NCBI RefSeq assembly: GCF_003815715.1
Contig: NZ_CP033922.1
Location: 2,831,001-2,895,000 of the forward strand
Length of the DNA: 64,000 bases
Reading direction: 5' to 3'
Source of the DNA: Chryseobacterium sp. G0162
GTDB taxonomy: Bacteria; Bacteroidota; Bacteroidia; Flavobacteriales; Weeksellaceae
Shown one piece after another: positions 45,078-54,702 of the stretch (positions are counted from its first letter, which is position 1; the number at the start of each line of letters is the position of its first letter). The notes beneath the pieces are model-generated. The model saw only the letters and a program-made list of their open reading frames with translations, searched no databases and had not been told where the DNA came from. Position numbers and translations under genes: made by a program.

Positions 45078-47639
45078 ATGTCAAAAAATTTAGTAATCGT
45101 AGAGTCCCCGGCAAAGGCAAAAACTATTCAGAAATATTTAGGTAAGGATTTTGAAGTGAAATCCAGTTTCGGTCATATCCGGGACTTACCTAAAAAAGGA
45201 ATGGGAATAGATCTTGCCACCTTTAGTCCTGATTACGAAGTTTCAGCAGACAAGAAGAAATTGGTAACAGAATTAAAGGCCGCAGTAAAGAAAGCAGAAA
45301 TGGTTTGGCTGGCTTCCGATGAGGACCGCGAAGGAGAAGCTATTGCATGGCACTTAGCAGATGAATTGAAACTGAAGCCCGAAAACAGAAAAAGAATTGT
45401 TTTCCACGAGATTACTAAAAATGCCATTCTAAAAGCAATTGAAAATCCAAGGGATATTGATCAGAACTTAGTGAATGCCCAGCAGGCAAGAAGAGTGCTG
45501 GACAGAATTGTAGGTTTTGAAATGTCTCCGGTTTTATGGAAGAAAGTAAAACCAGGACTATCAGCAGGAAGAGTGCAGTCGGTAGCCGTAAGATTAATTG
45601 TTGAAAGAGAAAAAGAAATCCGTGAATTTGTACCCAAAGCAAGTTTTAAACTTGACGGAATTTTCTTAAACAATACAGAGCAGGAAATTGCTGCCAAACT
45701 GAAAAGAGACTTCGAAAAAGAAGCTGAGGCTGAAAAATTTCTGGAACAGGCTAAAACTACAGAATTTAAAGTTCTGAATGTTGAAACAAAACCGGGAACA
45801 CGTTCTGCATCCGCTCCTTTTACCACTTCCACACTACAGCAGGAAGCTTCATCCAGATTGGGGTACAATGTGACCAATACAATGCGTCTGGCTCAGAGAT
45901 TATACGAAGAAGGATTCATTACCTATATGAGAACAGACTCCGTAAACCTTTCCCAGGAAGCAATTGAAGGGGCTAAGAAACAAATTATCTCAGAATACGG
46001 AGCTGAATATTCTTCTCCAAGAAACTATACTACAAAATCAGCTTCTGCACAGGAAGCCCACGAAGCCATTCGTCCTACGGATTTCGGAGTGAAAAGCATT
46101 GGAGACGCACAGTTGAATAAACTGTACCAATTGATCTACAGAAGAACACTAGCTTCTCAGATGTCGAATGCTAAAATTGAAAAAACGGTCATCGAAATCG
46201 GAAATACTTCATTGCCACACCATTTTGAAGCACAGGGAGAAGTCATTATTTTTGATGGTTTCCTGAAAGCTTACGGGATTGTAAAAACTGAAGAAGATGA
46301 TGAGGAAAACAATGAAAAACTATTACCAAAAGTAAAAGTTGGTGAAGTGCTAAGCTACAAATCCATTACGGCAACAGAAAAATTCACAAGACCAAGTGCA
46401 AGATATACGGAAGCCGGATTAGTCAGAAAGCTTGAAGAATTAGGGATTGGTAGACCCTCTACTTATGCTCCAACGATTCAGACGATTCAGAACAGAGAAT
46501 ATGTAGATAAAAGAGAAATAGAACCGAATACCCGTGAAGTCATCAAAATGTCTTTAGTAAAAGACACAATCAAGAAAGTAGTTCTGGATGAAAAATTTGG
46601 TGGCGATAAAAATAAATTCATTCCTACAGATATAGGAGAAGTTGTAAATGACTTCTTGACAGATAACTTTAAAGAAATCCTGGATTATGGTTTCACGGCA
46701 AGAGTAGAAGAAAGTTTCGACGAAATTGCAAGCGGAGATCAAAAATGGAAGGAAATGATGACGAATTTCTACTCAAAATTCCACCCGAGAATTGAAGATG
46801 TAGAAGAAAATGCAGACCGTGCAACAGGAGACAGGCTTTTAGGAGTTGATCCGAAGACCGGTAAAAATGTTCATGCCAGAATCGGAAGATTTGGTGCGAT
46901 GATCCAGATTGGAGAAACAGATGATGAAGAAAAGCCAATCTTTGCATCATTAATGTCCGGACAAAATATTGCAACCATTACCTTTGAAGAGGCATTGGAA
47001 CTATTTAAATTGCCTTTTGAATTGAATGAGTTTGAAGGAAATGCAGTTTCTGTGGGTGTAGGAAGATTCGGACCTTATGTGAAATGGGGAGAAACGTTTA
47101 TCAGTATTCCAAAAGGTGAAGATCCGCTTTCCATAGATCAAAACCGTGCAGAGGAGATCATCAATGAGAAGAAAAAAGCAGATGCTCCGATTGCCACTTA
47201 TAAAGGAGAGCCTGTAACCAAGGGATCAGGAAGATTCGGACCATTTATCAAGTACAAAGACATTTTTATCAATGTACCGAAGAAATACAATTTCGATAAT
47301 CTTTCTCAGGGTGATATCAATGAGCTGATTGATGCTAAACTGGAAAAAGAGGCTAACCGATACATCCAGCAATGGGAAAAAGAAAAAATTTCCCTTGAAA
47401 ATGGAAGATGGGGACCTTTCATTAAGTTTGGTAAAGCCATGTTCAAAATTCCGAAGAAAAGTGATGATACCAAATATGACGCAGAAGAATTGAAAGAAAT
47501 TTCTCTGGATGAAGTTAAAAAATGGATCACCGATCAGGATAAAAATGCTTTTGCAGAAAAGAAAAAACCTGCAGCAAAAAAGGCAACAACTGCTAAGAAA
47601 ACTACAGCTGCTAAAAAACCTGCTGCTAAGAAGAAATAA
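45078..47639 (+). CDS. topA: DNA topoisomerase I
   Basis: About 853 residues, relaxing negative supercoils by a type IA mechanism. The Toprim domain starts at the N-terminus (VIVESPAKAKTIQKYLG) with the acidic DEDREGEAIAWHL. The catalytic Tyr is in ITYMRTDSVNLS (about residue 290), with GIGRPSTYAPTIQTI after it. C-terminal repeats of the RFGPFIKY/RWGPFIKF type (about 640-820) replace the usual zinc ribbons, and the last 25 residues are Lys/Ala-rich. The ATG at 45078 is preferred to a TTG at 45057 because the latter overlaps the promoter. Confidence 0.97.
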   Translation: MSKNLVIVESPAKAKTIQKYLGKDFEVKSSFGHIRDLPKKGMGIDLATFSPDYEVSADKKKLVTELKAAVKKAEMVWLASDEDREGEAIAWHLADELKLKPENRKRIVFHEITKNAILKAIENPRDIDQNLVNAQQARRVLDRIVGFEMSPVLWKKVKPGLSAGRVQSVAVRLIVEREKEIREFVPKASFKLDGIFLNNTEQEIAAKLKRDFEKEAEAEKFLEQAKTTEFKVLNVETKPGTRSASAPFTTSTLQQEASSRLGYNVTNTMRLAQRLYEEGFITYMRTDSVNLSQEAIEGAKKQIISEYGAEYSSPRNYTTKSASAQEAHEAIRPTDFGVKSIGDAQLNKLYQLIYRRTLASQMSNAKIEKTVIEIGNTSLPHHFEAQGEVIIFDGFLKAYGIVKTEEDDEENNEKLLPKVKVGEVLSYKSITATEKFTRPSARYTEAGLVRKLEELGIGRPSTYAPTIQTIQNREYVDKREIEPNTREVIKMSLVKDTIKKVVLDEKFGGDKNKFIPTDIGEVVNDFLTDNFKEILDYGFTARVEESFDEIASGDQKWKEMMTNFYSKFHPRIEDVEENADRATGDRLLGVDPKTGKNVHARIGRFGAMIQIGETDDEEKPIFASLMSGQNIATITFEEALELFKLPFELNEFEGNAVSVGVGRFGPYVKWGETFISIPKGEDPLSIDQNRAEEIINEKKKADAPIATYKGEPVTKGSGRFGPFIKYKDIFINVPKKYNFDNLSQGDINELIDAKLEKEANRYIQQWEKEKISLENGRWGPFIKFGKAMFKIPKKSDDTKYDAEELKEISLDEVKKWITDQDKNAFAEKKKPAAKKATTAKKTTAAKKPAAKKK

Positions 47640-47657
47640 TATTAATTATATAATACA

Positions 47658-47691
47658 AAGCCGTTAACAAATAGTGTTAGCGGCTTTTTTT
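47658..47691 (+). terminator. intrinsic terminator of topA
   Basis: AAGCCGTTAAC (47658-47668) pairs with GTTAGCGGCTT (47676-47686) with one G-U pair, followed by T to 47691. Confidence 0.85.
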
Positions 47692-47736
47692 GCGAATAAA
47701 AGTCCCCACAGGATTTTCAGTTGCTGCGTTTTTTTG

Positions 47737-47744
47737 TATGTTTG
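47737..47744 (+). promoter_or_regulatory. -7 box of the arginase-fold gene
   Basis: TATGTTTG fits TAnnTTTG, 45 bases before the start codon. A TTG lies only 13 bases upstream of it, which is too close for a typical -33 element. Confidence 0.4.
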
Positions 47745-47788
47745 TTAGATCAAGAAATTATTAAACGATTATATTTTTAGGTTAAAAT

Positions 47789-48859
47789 ATGGATTTTGAA
47801 GACTTTATCATTTCACCAAGAAATTTTAAAACAGAAAGCTGGCAGATCGGAAATCGGATTACAAAAGATATAAAAGAAGATAGTATTGTTCTTTTATTTG
47901 TTTCGGATTATAGAGGAGCAGGCGGCGATGCAGAAGTACAGGATTTTACAGCAGTCAGAAAAGAATTTTATAAACTTTCACAGTTGGATTTTGAAATTCC
48001 GATTGTGGATTTGGGTGATTTAGTCTCAGGGAAATCTGTTCAGGATACCCATTATATTTTACAGGAAGTTTTATCAGCCTGTCATTATAAAAGAGCACTT
48101 CCTGTGATTATCGGCGGCTCCAATGATTTTGCTTTTTCACTGTTCTCAGCATTGAATTTCCACCAGAAAAGCATTAATTATACCCAGATCAGCAACATTA
48201 TTTCCCTTAAGCAAGGGGAGGAAATTAATGAATATACTTTTTTAGGTAAAATTTTTGGAGCTAAGAATTTTTCCATTAAAAATTATCACCATTTAGGCTA
48301 TCAGAAACATTTAAATGAAATGGATTCTGTGCGGTTGATTAAAGAAGTGGAGTTTGATATCATCCGTCTAGCAGAAATGATGAACTCAACTGAAAAAACA
48401 GAACCTTTCTTCAGAAAAGCAGATCTGGTGACGGTAAATTGTGATGCTATAGAAAGTTTCAGTGATCCATTTTCTATGAATCCACAGGTTAATGGACTGA
48501 ACAGAAGAGAAATTTGCGCTTACATGAAAGAGATCGGGCTGAGCGAAAACCTGAAAACAGTAGGAATCTTTAATTATAATATCTATTCGGAAAATCAACT
48601 GAATCATCAGCTGCTAGCACAAATGCTATGGTATCTGATTGAAGGGTTCAATATCCAGCAGTCCCACCCCAAAGAAAGACAATATGAATTGTTTTATGTT
48701 TTAATTGATGACAGGCAATTTGCATTTAAGCGTGATACTTTCAGTAATTTGTGGTATTTTGGTGACGATGAAAATATAGAAAACTGCATTCCCTGTTCAA
48801 GAAAGGATTTTGATGATGCTAAAAAAGGCTGGTTGAATGCAAGACTGACGAAATTTTAA
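47789..48859 (+). CDS. arginase/formimidoylglutamase-fold protein with degenerate metal sites
   Basis: A 356-residue protein matching the ureohydrolase fold in overall layout (VLLFVSDYRGAGGDAEVQDF, LPVIIGGSNDFAFSLF, VTVNCDAIESFSDPFS, QVNGLNRREICAYM). Active family members carry GGDHS, DAHxD and SxDxDxxDP as manganese ligands. Here the first reads GGSND, the second is not found, and the third is NCDAIES, with one of its two Asp replaced by Asn. It is thus probably not an active arginase or formimidoylglutamase, although such a label would be automatic. It lies 3 bases before a GT2 gene. Confidence 0.8.
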   Translation: MDFEDFIISPRNFKTESWQIGNRITKDIKEDSIVLLFVSDYRGAGGDAEVQDFTAVRKEFYKLSQLDFEIPIVDLGDLVSGKSVQDTHYILQEVLSACHYKRALPVIIGGSNDFAFSLFSALNFHQKSINYTQISNIISLKQGEEINEYTFLGKIFGAKNFSIKNYHHLGYQKHLNEMDSVRLIKEVEFDIIRLAEMMNSTEKTEPFFRKADLVTVNCDAIESFSDPFSMNPQVNGLNRREICAYMKEIGLSENLKTVGIFNYNIYSENQLNHQLLAQMLWYLIEGFNIQQSHPKERQYELFYVLIDDRQFAFKRDTFSNLWYFGDDENIENCIPCSRKDFDDAKKGWLNARLTKF

Positions 48860-48862
48860 TGT

Positions 48863-49864
48863 ATGGTGAATGTTCCCCCAAGAATTTCAATTATTGTTCC
48901 CGTTTATAATGTCGAAAATTATTTGGCAAAATGCCTCGATTCCCTGGTGAATCAAACCCATCAGAATATTGAGATTCTTGTAGTAGATGATGGAAGTAAA
49001 GATCGTTCCGGGGAAATCATTAAAGGTTATGGGGATAAATATTCCGACAAAATAAAAACCTTTACCAAAGAAAATGGAGGATTAAGTGATGCCAGAAACT
49101 TTGGGTTGGAAAAAGCAACAGGAGAATATATTGGTTTTGTAGACAGTGATGACTATGTTACGGAAACCATGTTTGAAGAAATGCTTCATCTGGCTGAAAA
49201 ACATCAGGCAGAAATGGTAATCTGTAATATTCAGAAAGTTGATGAAAATGGGAAGGTAACCCAAAAGCTGACACAAATTCCCAATATGCCAGAAAAAATA
49301 AAATTGGAAGAGCATTTCTCTGTTTTTTCGGATATCAGTTATTTTGCCTGCAATAAATTATTCAAAAAAGAGCTTTTTGAACAGAAAAGGTTTAAAAAAG
49401 GAGTTCATTTTGAAGATATTCAGTTGATTCCACAATTGTTACTGGAATGTGAAACGATTGCGCAGACGCAAGGTTTTCACTATCAATATCTTGAGCGTAC
49501 GGATTCTATCACTAAAACCCATACGGAAAAAGGACTTGATATATTAAAGGCGGTGCAAGATGTAGAAAATGTATTTGGGAAGTCCGGGTATGCTCATAAA
49601 AGAAAAGAACTGAAAAACTTCCAGATTTTTGAAGGAGTATATTCTTTTCTGGCCTATCTGGCTTTTGTAAAAGATGAAAAGACGTTTTACAGTATGGCTG
49701 AGAAACTGTCTGTTTTCATAAGAGAAAGACAAATAAAAATTCAAGATATATTGAACTATAGTCGTTTTGGTACAAATTATCTTTTATCTTTGCCGGTGAA
49801 AAAAAAGATTTTTTATCTGTTATTTTTTGCCGGACAGAAAAAGTTGATAAGAAAATTGATATAA
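48863..49864 (+). CDS. family 2 glycosyltransferase
   Basis: 333 residues. The N-terminal GT-A domain has RISIIVPVYNVENYLAKCL, VVDDGSKDRSGEII and GFVDSDDYV (DXD-type metal site), then ENGGLSDARNFGL. No membrane segment is apparent until a hydrophobic patch at the end. It likely adds a sugar to a lipid-linked repeat unit in the following exopolysaccharide set. It starts 3 bases after the arginase-fold gene. Confidence 0.92.
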   Translation: MVNVPPRISIIVPVYNVENYLAKCLDSLVNQTHQNIEILVVDDGSKDRSGEIIKGYGDKYSDKIKTFTKENGGLSDARNFGLEKATGEYIGFVDSDDYVTETMFEEMLHLAEKHQAEMVICNIQKVDENGKVTQKLTQIPNMPEKIKLEEHFSVFSDISYFACNKLFKKELFEQKRFKKGVHFEDIQLIPQLLLECETIAQTQGFHYQYLERTDSITKTHTEKGLDILKAVQDVENVFGKSGYAHKRKELKNFQIFEGVYSFLAYLAFVKDEKTFYSMAEKLSVFIRERQIKIQDILNYSRFGTNYLLSLPVKKKIFYLLFFAGQKKLIRKLI

Positions 49865-49944
49865 ACACAAATGTAAGTACTATTGTTTCGGACAGTAGAA
49901 CATGATGAAAGCATACATGCATCATCGGTTTAATTGGAGAGATA

Positions 49945-51084
49945 ATGTTACTGGATAAGAAAAGAATGAAAAATTTTGAATTGTTCTTAAGCGGATCAGG
50001 GATACCTATTTTCTATGTAAAAATAGGATTAGGTTTCGTGTTTTCCTTTTTAATTACTTTTTTCTCTATACCTACTATTGTAAAGATTTCCAGAAGGAAG
50101 AACCTTATGGATGAACCAGGTATCAGAAGCTCGCACCTTAGAAAAATCCCAAATCTTGGGGGAATTGCCATCTTTTATTCCATCGGAATCTGTGCCTCTA
50201 TTTTTGCATACGAGCTGTTTGACCTCTATAAATTCCTTTTTGCTTCACTGATTATCCTTCTTTATATTGGAGTGATGGATGATATTGTGGTGATGAGAGC
50301 GTACAAAAAGCTTGTGGCACAAATCCTTGTATCCTCATTAATTGTCATTGGTTCAGATATCAGAATCAGAAGCTTATTCGGAATATTCGGAGTGTTTGAA
50401 TTGGGATATTTCGTAAGCGTGCTATTCAGTATTGTTACTTTTATTATTCTGATCAACGCTTTCAACCTTATTGATGGGATTGATGGGTTGGCAGGTGGAT
50501 ATTCCGTGATCTGTAGTGCGCTGTTTGGGATAAGTTATTATAGATTAGGTGAGTATAACTATCCTTTGGTTGTCTTATCGGTAGTAATTATAGGAACGGT
50601 TTTGGCATTTTTATATTACAATCTGTCAAATTACAGAACCAATAAAGTGTTTATGGGCGATACAGGATCCATGCTTTTAGGCTTTCTGTTGGCTTTTACT
50701 TCTATTTGTTTTATAGATATTTTTATAGATAAAAAGCTTGCCGATGTACCCAGATATCACCTGCAGTCTGCTCCGGTAGTCGCAGTAGCTATCTTGATCT
50801 TACCTATTGTGGATACGCTGAACGTAATCTTCGTAAGGCTTTACAATAAAAAATCACCTTTCGATGCTGATAAGAACCACATTCATCACAAACTTCTAAA
50901 ATTAAATCTTACCCACAGAAGATCTACATTCTATATTATTGTATATTATTTAATGATTGTGGCAATAGCATATTATCTGAGACATATCAATGTGAATCTG
51001 TTGTTGTTGGTAATTGTTTCATTAGGTTTTATGGGAGCATATTTACCAGATTTGATATATCGATTGAGAAATAACAAAAATTAA
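49945..51084 (+). CDS. WecA/MraY-family phospho-sugar transferase
   Basis: A 379-residue polytopic enzyme that starts lipid-linked glycan synthesis by moving a sugar-1-phosphate to undecaprenyl phosphate. Family motifs: MDEPGIRSSHLRKIPNLGG (MraY-like DE..R.H), NAFNLIDGIDGLAGG, VFMGDTGSM and HIHHKLLKL. About ten hydrophobic segments. It should supply the first lipid intermediate for the polysaccharide exported by the Wza/Wzc-like proteins downstream. The sugar specificity is not readable. Confidence 0.92.
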   Translation: MLLDKKRMKNFELFLSGSGIPIFYVKIGLGFVFSFLITFFSIPTIVKISRRKNLMDEPGIRSSHLRKIPNLGGIAIFYSIGICASIFAYELFDLYKFLFASLIILLYIGVMDDIVVMRAYKKLVAQILVSSLIVIGSDIRIRSLFGIFGVFELGYFVSVLFSIVTFIILINAFNLIDGIDGLAGGYSVICSALFGISYYRLGEYNYPLVVLSVVIIGTVLAFLYYNLSNYRTNKVFMGDTGSMLLGFLLAFTSICFIDIFIDKKLADVPRYHLQSAPVVAVAILILPIVDTLNVIFVRLYNKKSPFDADKNHIHHKLLKLNLTHRRSTFYIIVYYLMIVAIAYYLRHINVNLLLLVIVSLGFMGAYLPDLIYRLRNNKN

Positions 51085-51095
51085 CAATTAAATAT

Positions 51096-51103
51096 TACTT
51101 TTG
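51096..51103 (+). promoter_or_regulatory. -7 box upstream of the Wza-like gene
   Basis: TACTTTTG fits TAnnTTTG, 16 bases before the ATG at 51120. The nearest TTG upstream (51064-51066) is too far to be a -33 element. Confidence 0.4.
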
Positions 51104-51119
51104 TAAACAATATTCAAAT

Positions 51120-51992
51120 ATGATGAAGAATTTTAAGTATTTATTTTTAATATTATTACCTTTTTTACTTACCTCGTGTATCACTACAAAGGATGTAAGA
51201 TATTTACAGCCCAGTGAAAGTCTTGTAATCAATGAAGAAGGTCTTGTTCCCTACAATATTCCTGTCTATAGGATTACCAAAAATGATATGCTTAACCTTA
51301 ATATTGTGACCACTCCTAAAGGGGATGCAGCGCAATTTTACTCAGCTTACAATACTTCAGGCGGAATTGGAGGCGGAGGTGCAGTCAACAGTGCAGCTAC
51401 AGCAGGTGGAAGAGCTGGTGGTGCAGGTGCAACTATCGGAGGAAATGTTAATTTCTATTTTAATGGATTAAAAGTGGATATCAACGGAGATATTAACGTC
51501 TTTGGGATAGGCTACATTAAAGCAGAAGGAAGAACCCTTGATGATGTTGCAAAGGAAATACAGACTAAAGTAAATGAGAACTTTCAGGAAGGAAAATCCG
51601 AAGTAAGATTAAATACAGACGGAATTACCTATTACATACTTGGCGATGTGGAAACTACAGGCCTTTCCGGAGAAAAAGTAGCGCATAAAACTACGCTTAC
51701 AATTACTGAGGCATTAGCAATCAATGGTGGACTAAACAGAACAATTGATAAAAAAGAAATTGTTATCCACAGAAAACTTCCGGAAGGAATCAAAATTGCT
51801 AAAATAGACCTTACCCGTGAAGATCTGATGAACTCTCCTTACTATTATGTACAGAATGGTGACGAAATTTATCTTAATACCAGAAGAAAAAGCTTGAACG
51901 GATTCGGTAAAGATCCTATCCAGACGCTGCTTACTGGTGTAACGGCTATTACAACGGCATTAACTCTATACACAATCCTACAAAGACTTTAA
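51120..51992 (+). CDS. polysaccharide export outer-membrane lipoprotein (Wza-like)
   Basis: 290 residues. The lipoprotein signal KYLFLILLPFLLTSCI has its lipobox Cys at about residue 19. A Gly-rich low-complexity stretch (GGIGGGGAVNSAATAGG) precedes the PES/SLBB-type region (DGITYYILGDVETTGLSGE and KTTLTITEALAINGGL). It ends in a hydrophobic segment that could be the outer-membrane helix. It forms the export channel partner of the Wzc-like kinase, whose gene begins 4 bases later. Confidence 0.9.
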   Translation: MMKNFKYLFLILLPFLLTSCITTKDVRYLQPSESLVINEEGLVPYNIPVYRITKNDMLNLNIVTTPKGDAAQFYSAYNTSGGIGGGGAVNSAATAGGRAGGAGATIGGNVNFYFNGLKVDINGDINVFGIGYIKAEGRTLDDVAKEIQTKVNENFQEGKSEVRLNTDGITYYILGDVETTGLSGEKVAHKTTLTITEALAINGGLNRTIDKKEIVIHRKLPEGIKIAKIDLTREDLMNSPYYYVQNGDEIYLNTRRKSLNGFGKDPIQTLLTGVTAITTALTLYTILQRL

Positions 51993-51996
51993 TCCC

Positions 51997-54489
51997 ATGA
52001 TTCCAGGAAAAGATACTAACGTAGGAAAAAGCGAAGCTCCCAAAGAAAAGTACGGAACCTTTGCGCTGTTTGATATTGAACATTTTTTAAGAAGATTACT
52101 CAAAAACTGGTATTGGTTTGCCTTTATGTTCCTTATTGGCTATGCCATTTCTTGGGTATACAGTAAATACTATGCTCAGAATGTATATGCTTCAGATTTA
52201 TCCTTAAGTATTTCTAATAATACTTCAAGTTATTTTAGTCCTAATCAGTCTATTAATTTCATTTGGGGACAAGGAGGGAATCAGGATGGTGTTTACTTAA
52301 AGAAAATGCTCTTTTCCAGATCTCACAATGAATATTTGGTTAAAGAACTAAACCTTTTTGTAAATTATTCTACCAAAGGGCTTATCAAATCTACTTATCT
52401 GGATAAAGATGATTCTCCGGTTTTTCTCGAAGTTGATAAGAAGCATCTTCAACAGGTAAATTATCCAATTACATTAAGACCAAAAGGAAACGGAACATAC
52501 GAGGTGGTGCTGCCGGAAGAAGGACAGTCTACAGGGTTGTATAGCTATGCAACAGAAAGTTTTCATAATATAAATACCTACAACAGGCCGGCAAATAAGA
52601 TTATTAAAGTTAATGAATGGTATAATTCCCCGAATCTGAGATTTAGGTTAATTCAAAACCCGGTTACCCCTAGTATCAAATTAGATAATATTATTGTCAA
52701 TTTGGCGACAGTCAACCAGAGTGTTAATGATATTGTGTCTACTATAGCAGTGAACTTTGATAAGGAGATCAATACCATCATGATTATCAATAAAAAAGGC
52801 TATAATCTTAACAGTACAGTAAATTTCTTGAATAAATCAGTTGCTGAACTTCAGAAAAAAAGACTTGAAGATAAAAATACGGTTAATAAAAATACAACGG
52901 CTTATCTACAAGGAAGCTTAAATGGAATCCGTAAAAAATTAGATTCTGCTGCCCTTGTTCTGAATTATTTGAAAACCTCAGAAAAACTTTACAATATTAA
53001 AGACAGAGACGAAAAATCTCTTGAAAAAATAAAAGATCTTGAAGCAAAAAAAGCTGATATTGTAAGCAAAATTACCTCTCTGAATACTATTAAAAGTACT
53101 CTTCAGTCACAGAATTTTGATAAAATGATTGCTACCAATGCTGCCGGTTTTGAAGATGGGTTTTTCTCCGCTTCTGTGAGCGAACTTAAGGCTTTGTATA
53201 CCAAAAGATCAGAATTAGCCCAAATTTACAAACCTGCTTCCGAGCCCATGAAGGAAGTAAACAGGTTAATTAATGAAGCTAAAACAGGATCTTTTAATAG
53301 TTTAAAAAATTACTACACCAAGTATTATGATGAGATCAACAAAATTGATCGTCAGGTTTCAGATGCGAATTCGGATTTAACTTCTTATCCGGAAAAAGAA
53401 AGAAAATATCTGGATGCTGAAAGAGGGTATAATATGATTGAAGCTACATATAATAGTCTTTTAAACAGACAAAATGAAGCTCAGATGAATGTGGCAACCA
53501 ATCAATCTGATATTAGTGTGATTGACCCTGCTAAGAACATTGGCCAGCCACCTGTAAGCCCTAATATTAAAATGGCAAAAGCAGCAATAATAGGAGGAAT
53601 GTTGTTCTTACCCATACTGTTTATTCTGATTGGTGAAGTGCTTGATAATAAGATTAGGAATATTAAAGAATTATTGAGTGTAACGAAAATTCCACTTCTT
53701 GGTGTCATTGGAAATAACAGTAGTGAAAATATGCTTACGGTTTTGGAACAACCGAAGTCGTCTGTTTCAGAAGCGTTTAGAGGAATTCGAGCTAATATGA
53801 GATTCCTGATGAATAATGAGGATGAAAAAGGGAAAGTGATCTTGATCACTTCTTCAGTAGGAGGAGAAGGGAAAACTTATATTTCCATTAACTTGGCTTC
53901 CGTATTAGGATTAAGTGATAAAAAAACAATTCTTTTAGGGATGGACCTTAGAAAGCCAAAGATTTTTGGTGACTTTAAAATTGATAATAAATATGGTATT
54001 TCAAACTATCTTACAGGAGAAGTGAATATTGACCAGATTATTAATCATACCAAAATTCCTAATCTGGATGTTGCTACATCTGGACCCATTCCTCCGAATC
54101 CTTCAGAATTGCTGATGAGTCAGAGAAATGTTAAGTTTTTACAGGAACTGAAGGAAAAATATGATTTCATTATTATAGATTCACCGCCAGTAGGGTTGGT
54201 AGCAGATTCTTACGAACTTATGAAATATTCTGATGCCAATATCTATGTAGTTCGCCACGAATATACTGAGAAATATATGATGAAGCTCATCACGGAGAAG
54301 TATCAGAATAGTGAAATTGAACATTTAGGACTTATTTATAATGACTATAATACGAAGCAGGGCTACGGCTATGGATATGGCTACGGCTATGGCTATGGTT
54401 ATGGGTATTTTGATGAGGATAAAAATTATAAAGAACCGTTATTAATTAGAATACGGAATAAGATGCAGAGAATGTTTAATAAAAAATAG
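51997..54489 (+). CDS. Wzc-like exopolysaccharide tyrosine kinase
   Basis: An 830-residue polysaccharide co-polymerase fused to a BY-kinase. A first membrane helix (about residues 35-55) is followed by a large periplasmic region with coiled coils (about 290-490) and a second helix (about 530-550). In the kinase domain are Walker A SVGGEGKTYISINLASVLG (about 620), Walker A' LLGMDLRKPK and Walker B FIIIDSPPVG. The C-terminus has eight Gly-Tyr dipeptides (789-804), replacing the usual tyrosine cluster for autophosphorylation. It controls chain length and export together with the Wza-like protein. Confidence 0.94.
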   Translation: MIPGKDTNVGKSEAPKEKYGTFALFDIEHFLRRLLKNWYWFAFMFLIGYAISWVYSKYYAQNVYASDLSLSISNNTSSYFSPNQSINFIWGQGGNQDGVYLKKMLFSRSHNEYLVKELNLFVNYSTKGLIKSTYLDKDDSPVFLEVDKKHLQQVNYPITLRPKGNGTYEVVLPEEGQSTGLYSYATESFHNINTYNRPANKIIKVNEWYNSPNLRFRLIQNPVTPSIKLDNIIVNLATVNQSVNDIVSTIAVNFDKEINTIMIINKKGYNLNSTVNFLNKSVAELQKKRLEDKNTVNKNTTAYLQGSLNGIRKKLDSAALVLNYLKTSEKLYNIKDRDEKSLEKIKDLEAKKADIVSKITSLNTIKSTLQSQNFDKMIATNAAGFEDGFFSASVSELKALYTKRSELAQIYKPASEPMKEVNRLINEAKTGSFNSLKNYYTKYYDEINKIDRQVSDANSDLTSYPEKERKYLDAERGYNMIEATYNSLLNRQNEAQMNVATNQSDISVIDPAKNIGQPPVSPNIKMAKAAIIGGMLFLPILFILIGEVLDNKIRNIKELLSVTKIPLLGVIGNNSSENMLTVLEQPKSSVSEAFRGIRANMRFLMNNEDEKGKVILITSSVGGEGKTYISINLASVLGLSDKKTILLGMDLRKPKIFGDFKIDNKYGISNYLTGEVNIDQIINHTKIPNLDVATSGPIPPNPSELLMSQRNVKFLQELKEKYDFIIIDSPPVGLVADSYELMKYSDANIYVVRHEYTEKYMMKLITEKYQNSEIEHLGLIYNDYNTKQGYGYGYGYGYGYGYGYFDEDKNYKEPLLIRIRNKMQRMFNKK
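54361..54408 (+). repeat. in-frame hexanucleotide repeat encoding eight Gly-Tyr units
   Basis: Eight imperfect GGN-TAY units in the kinase tail. Third positions vary (GGC, GGA, GGT, GGG), so it is under amino-acid selection rather than a recent perfect expansion. Confidence 0.8.
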
Positions 54490-54495
54490 AGCCTT

Positions 54496-54521
54496 AAACC
54501 CTCATTCGATGGGGGTTTTTT
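54496..54521 (+). terminator. intrinsic terminator of the exopolysaccharide set
   Basis: AAACCCTCAT (54496-54505) pairs with ATGGGGGTTT (54509-54518) with one G-U pair and a 3-base loop, followed by T. Confidence 0.85.
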
Positions 54522-54652
54522 CATACTTTATATATTTTCATTCTATGGAAAAAAGAATATTTTTGCCACTTTGTCGTTTACTTTATAACAAATTATGTTT
54601 TTTTGTTTATTTTTAACTAAACATTAAGATTATCATTAATATAAAAATGTTT

Positions 54653-54661
54653 TATATTTGC
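54653..54661 (+). promoter_or_regulatory. -7 box upstream of the DUF6089-like/uppS/bamA set
   Basis: TATATTTGC fits TAnnTTTGC, about 40 bases before the ATG at 54703. The in-frame TTG at 54658 lies inside the box, so the ATG is preferred. No -33 match was seen. Confidence 0.5.
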
Positions 54662-54702
54662 AAAAATTAAATTTTAAAATAACCATAAATCCATATTCTT
54701 TT

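Noticed and set aside
45461..45877. 138-codon - strand frame inside topA
   Set aside because: A shadow of topA, which has all type IA motifs in the + frame.
54361..54408. Non-coding microsatellite
   Set aside because: The repeat is in frame inside the kinase gene, with codon variation that keeps Gly-Tyr.
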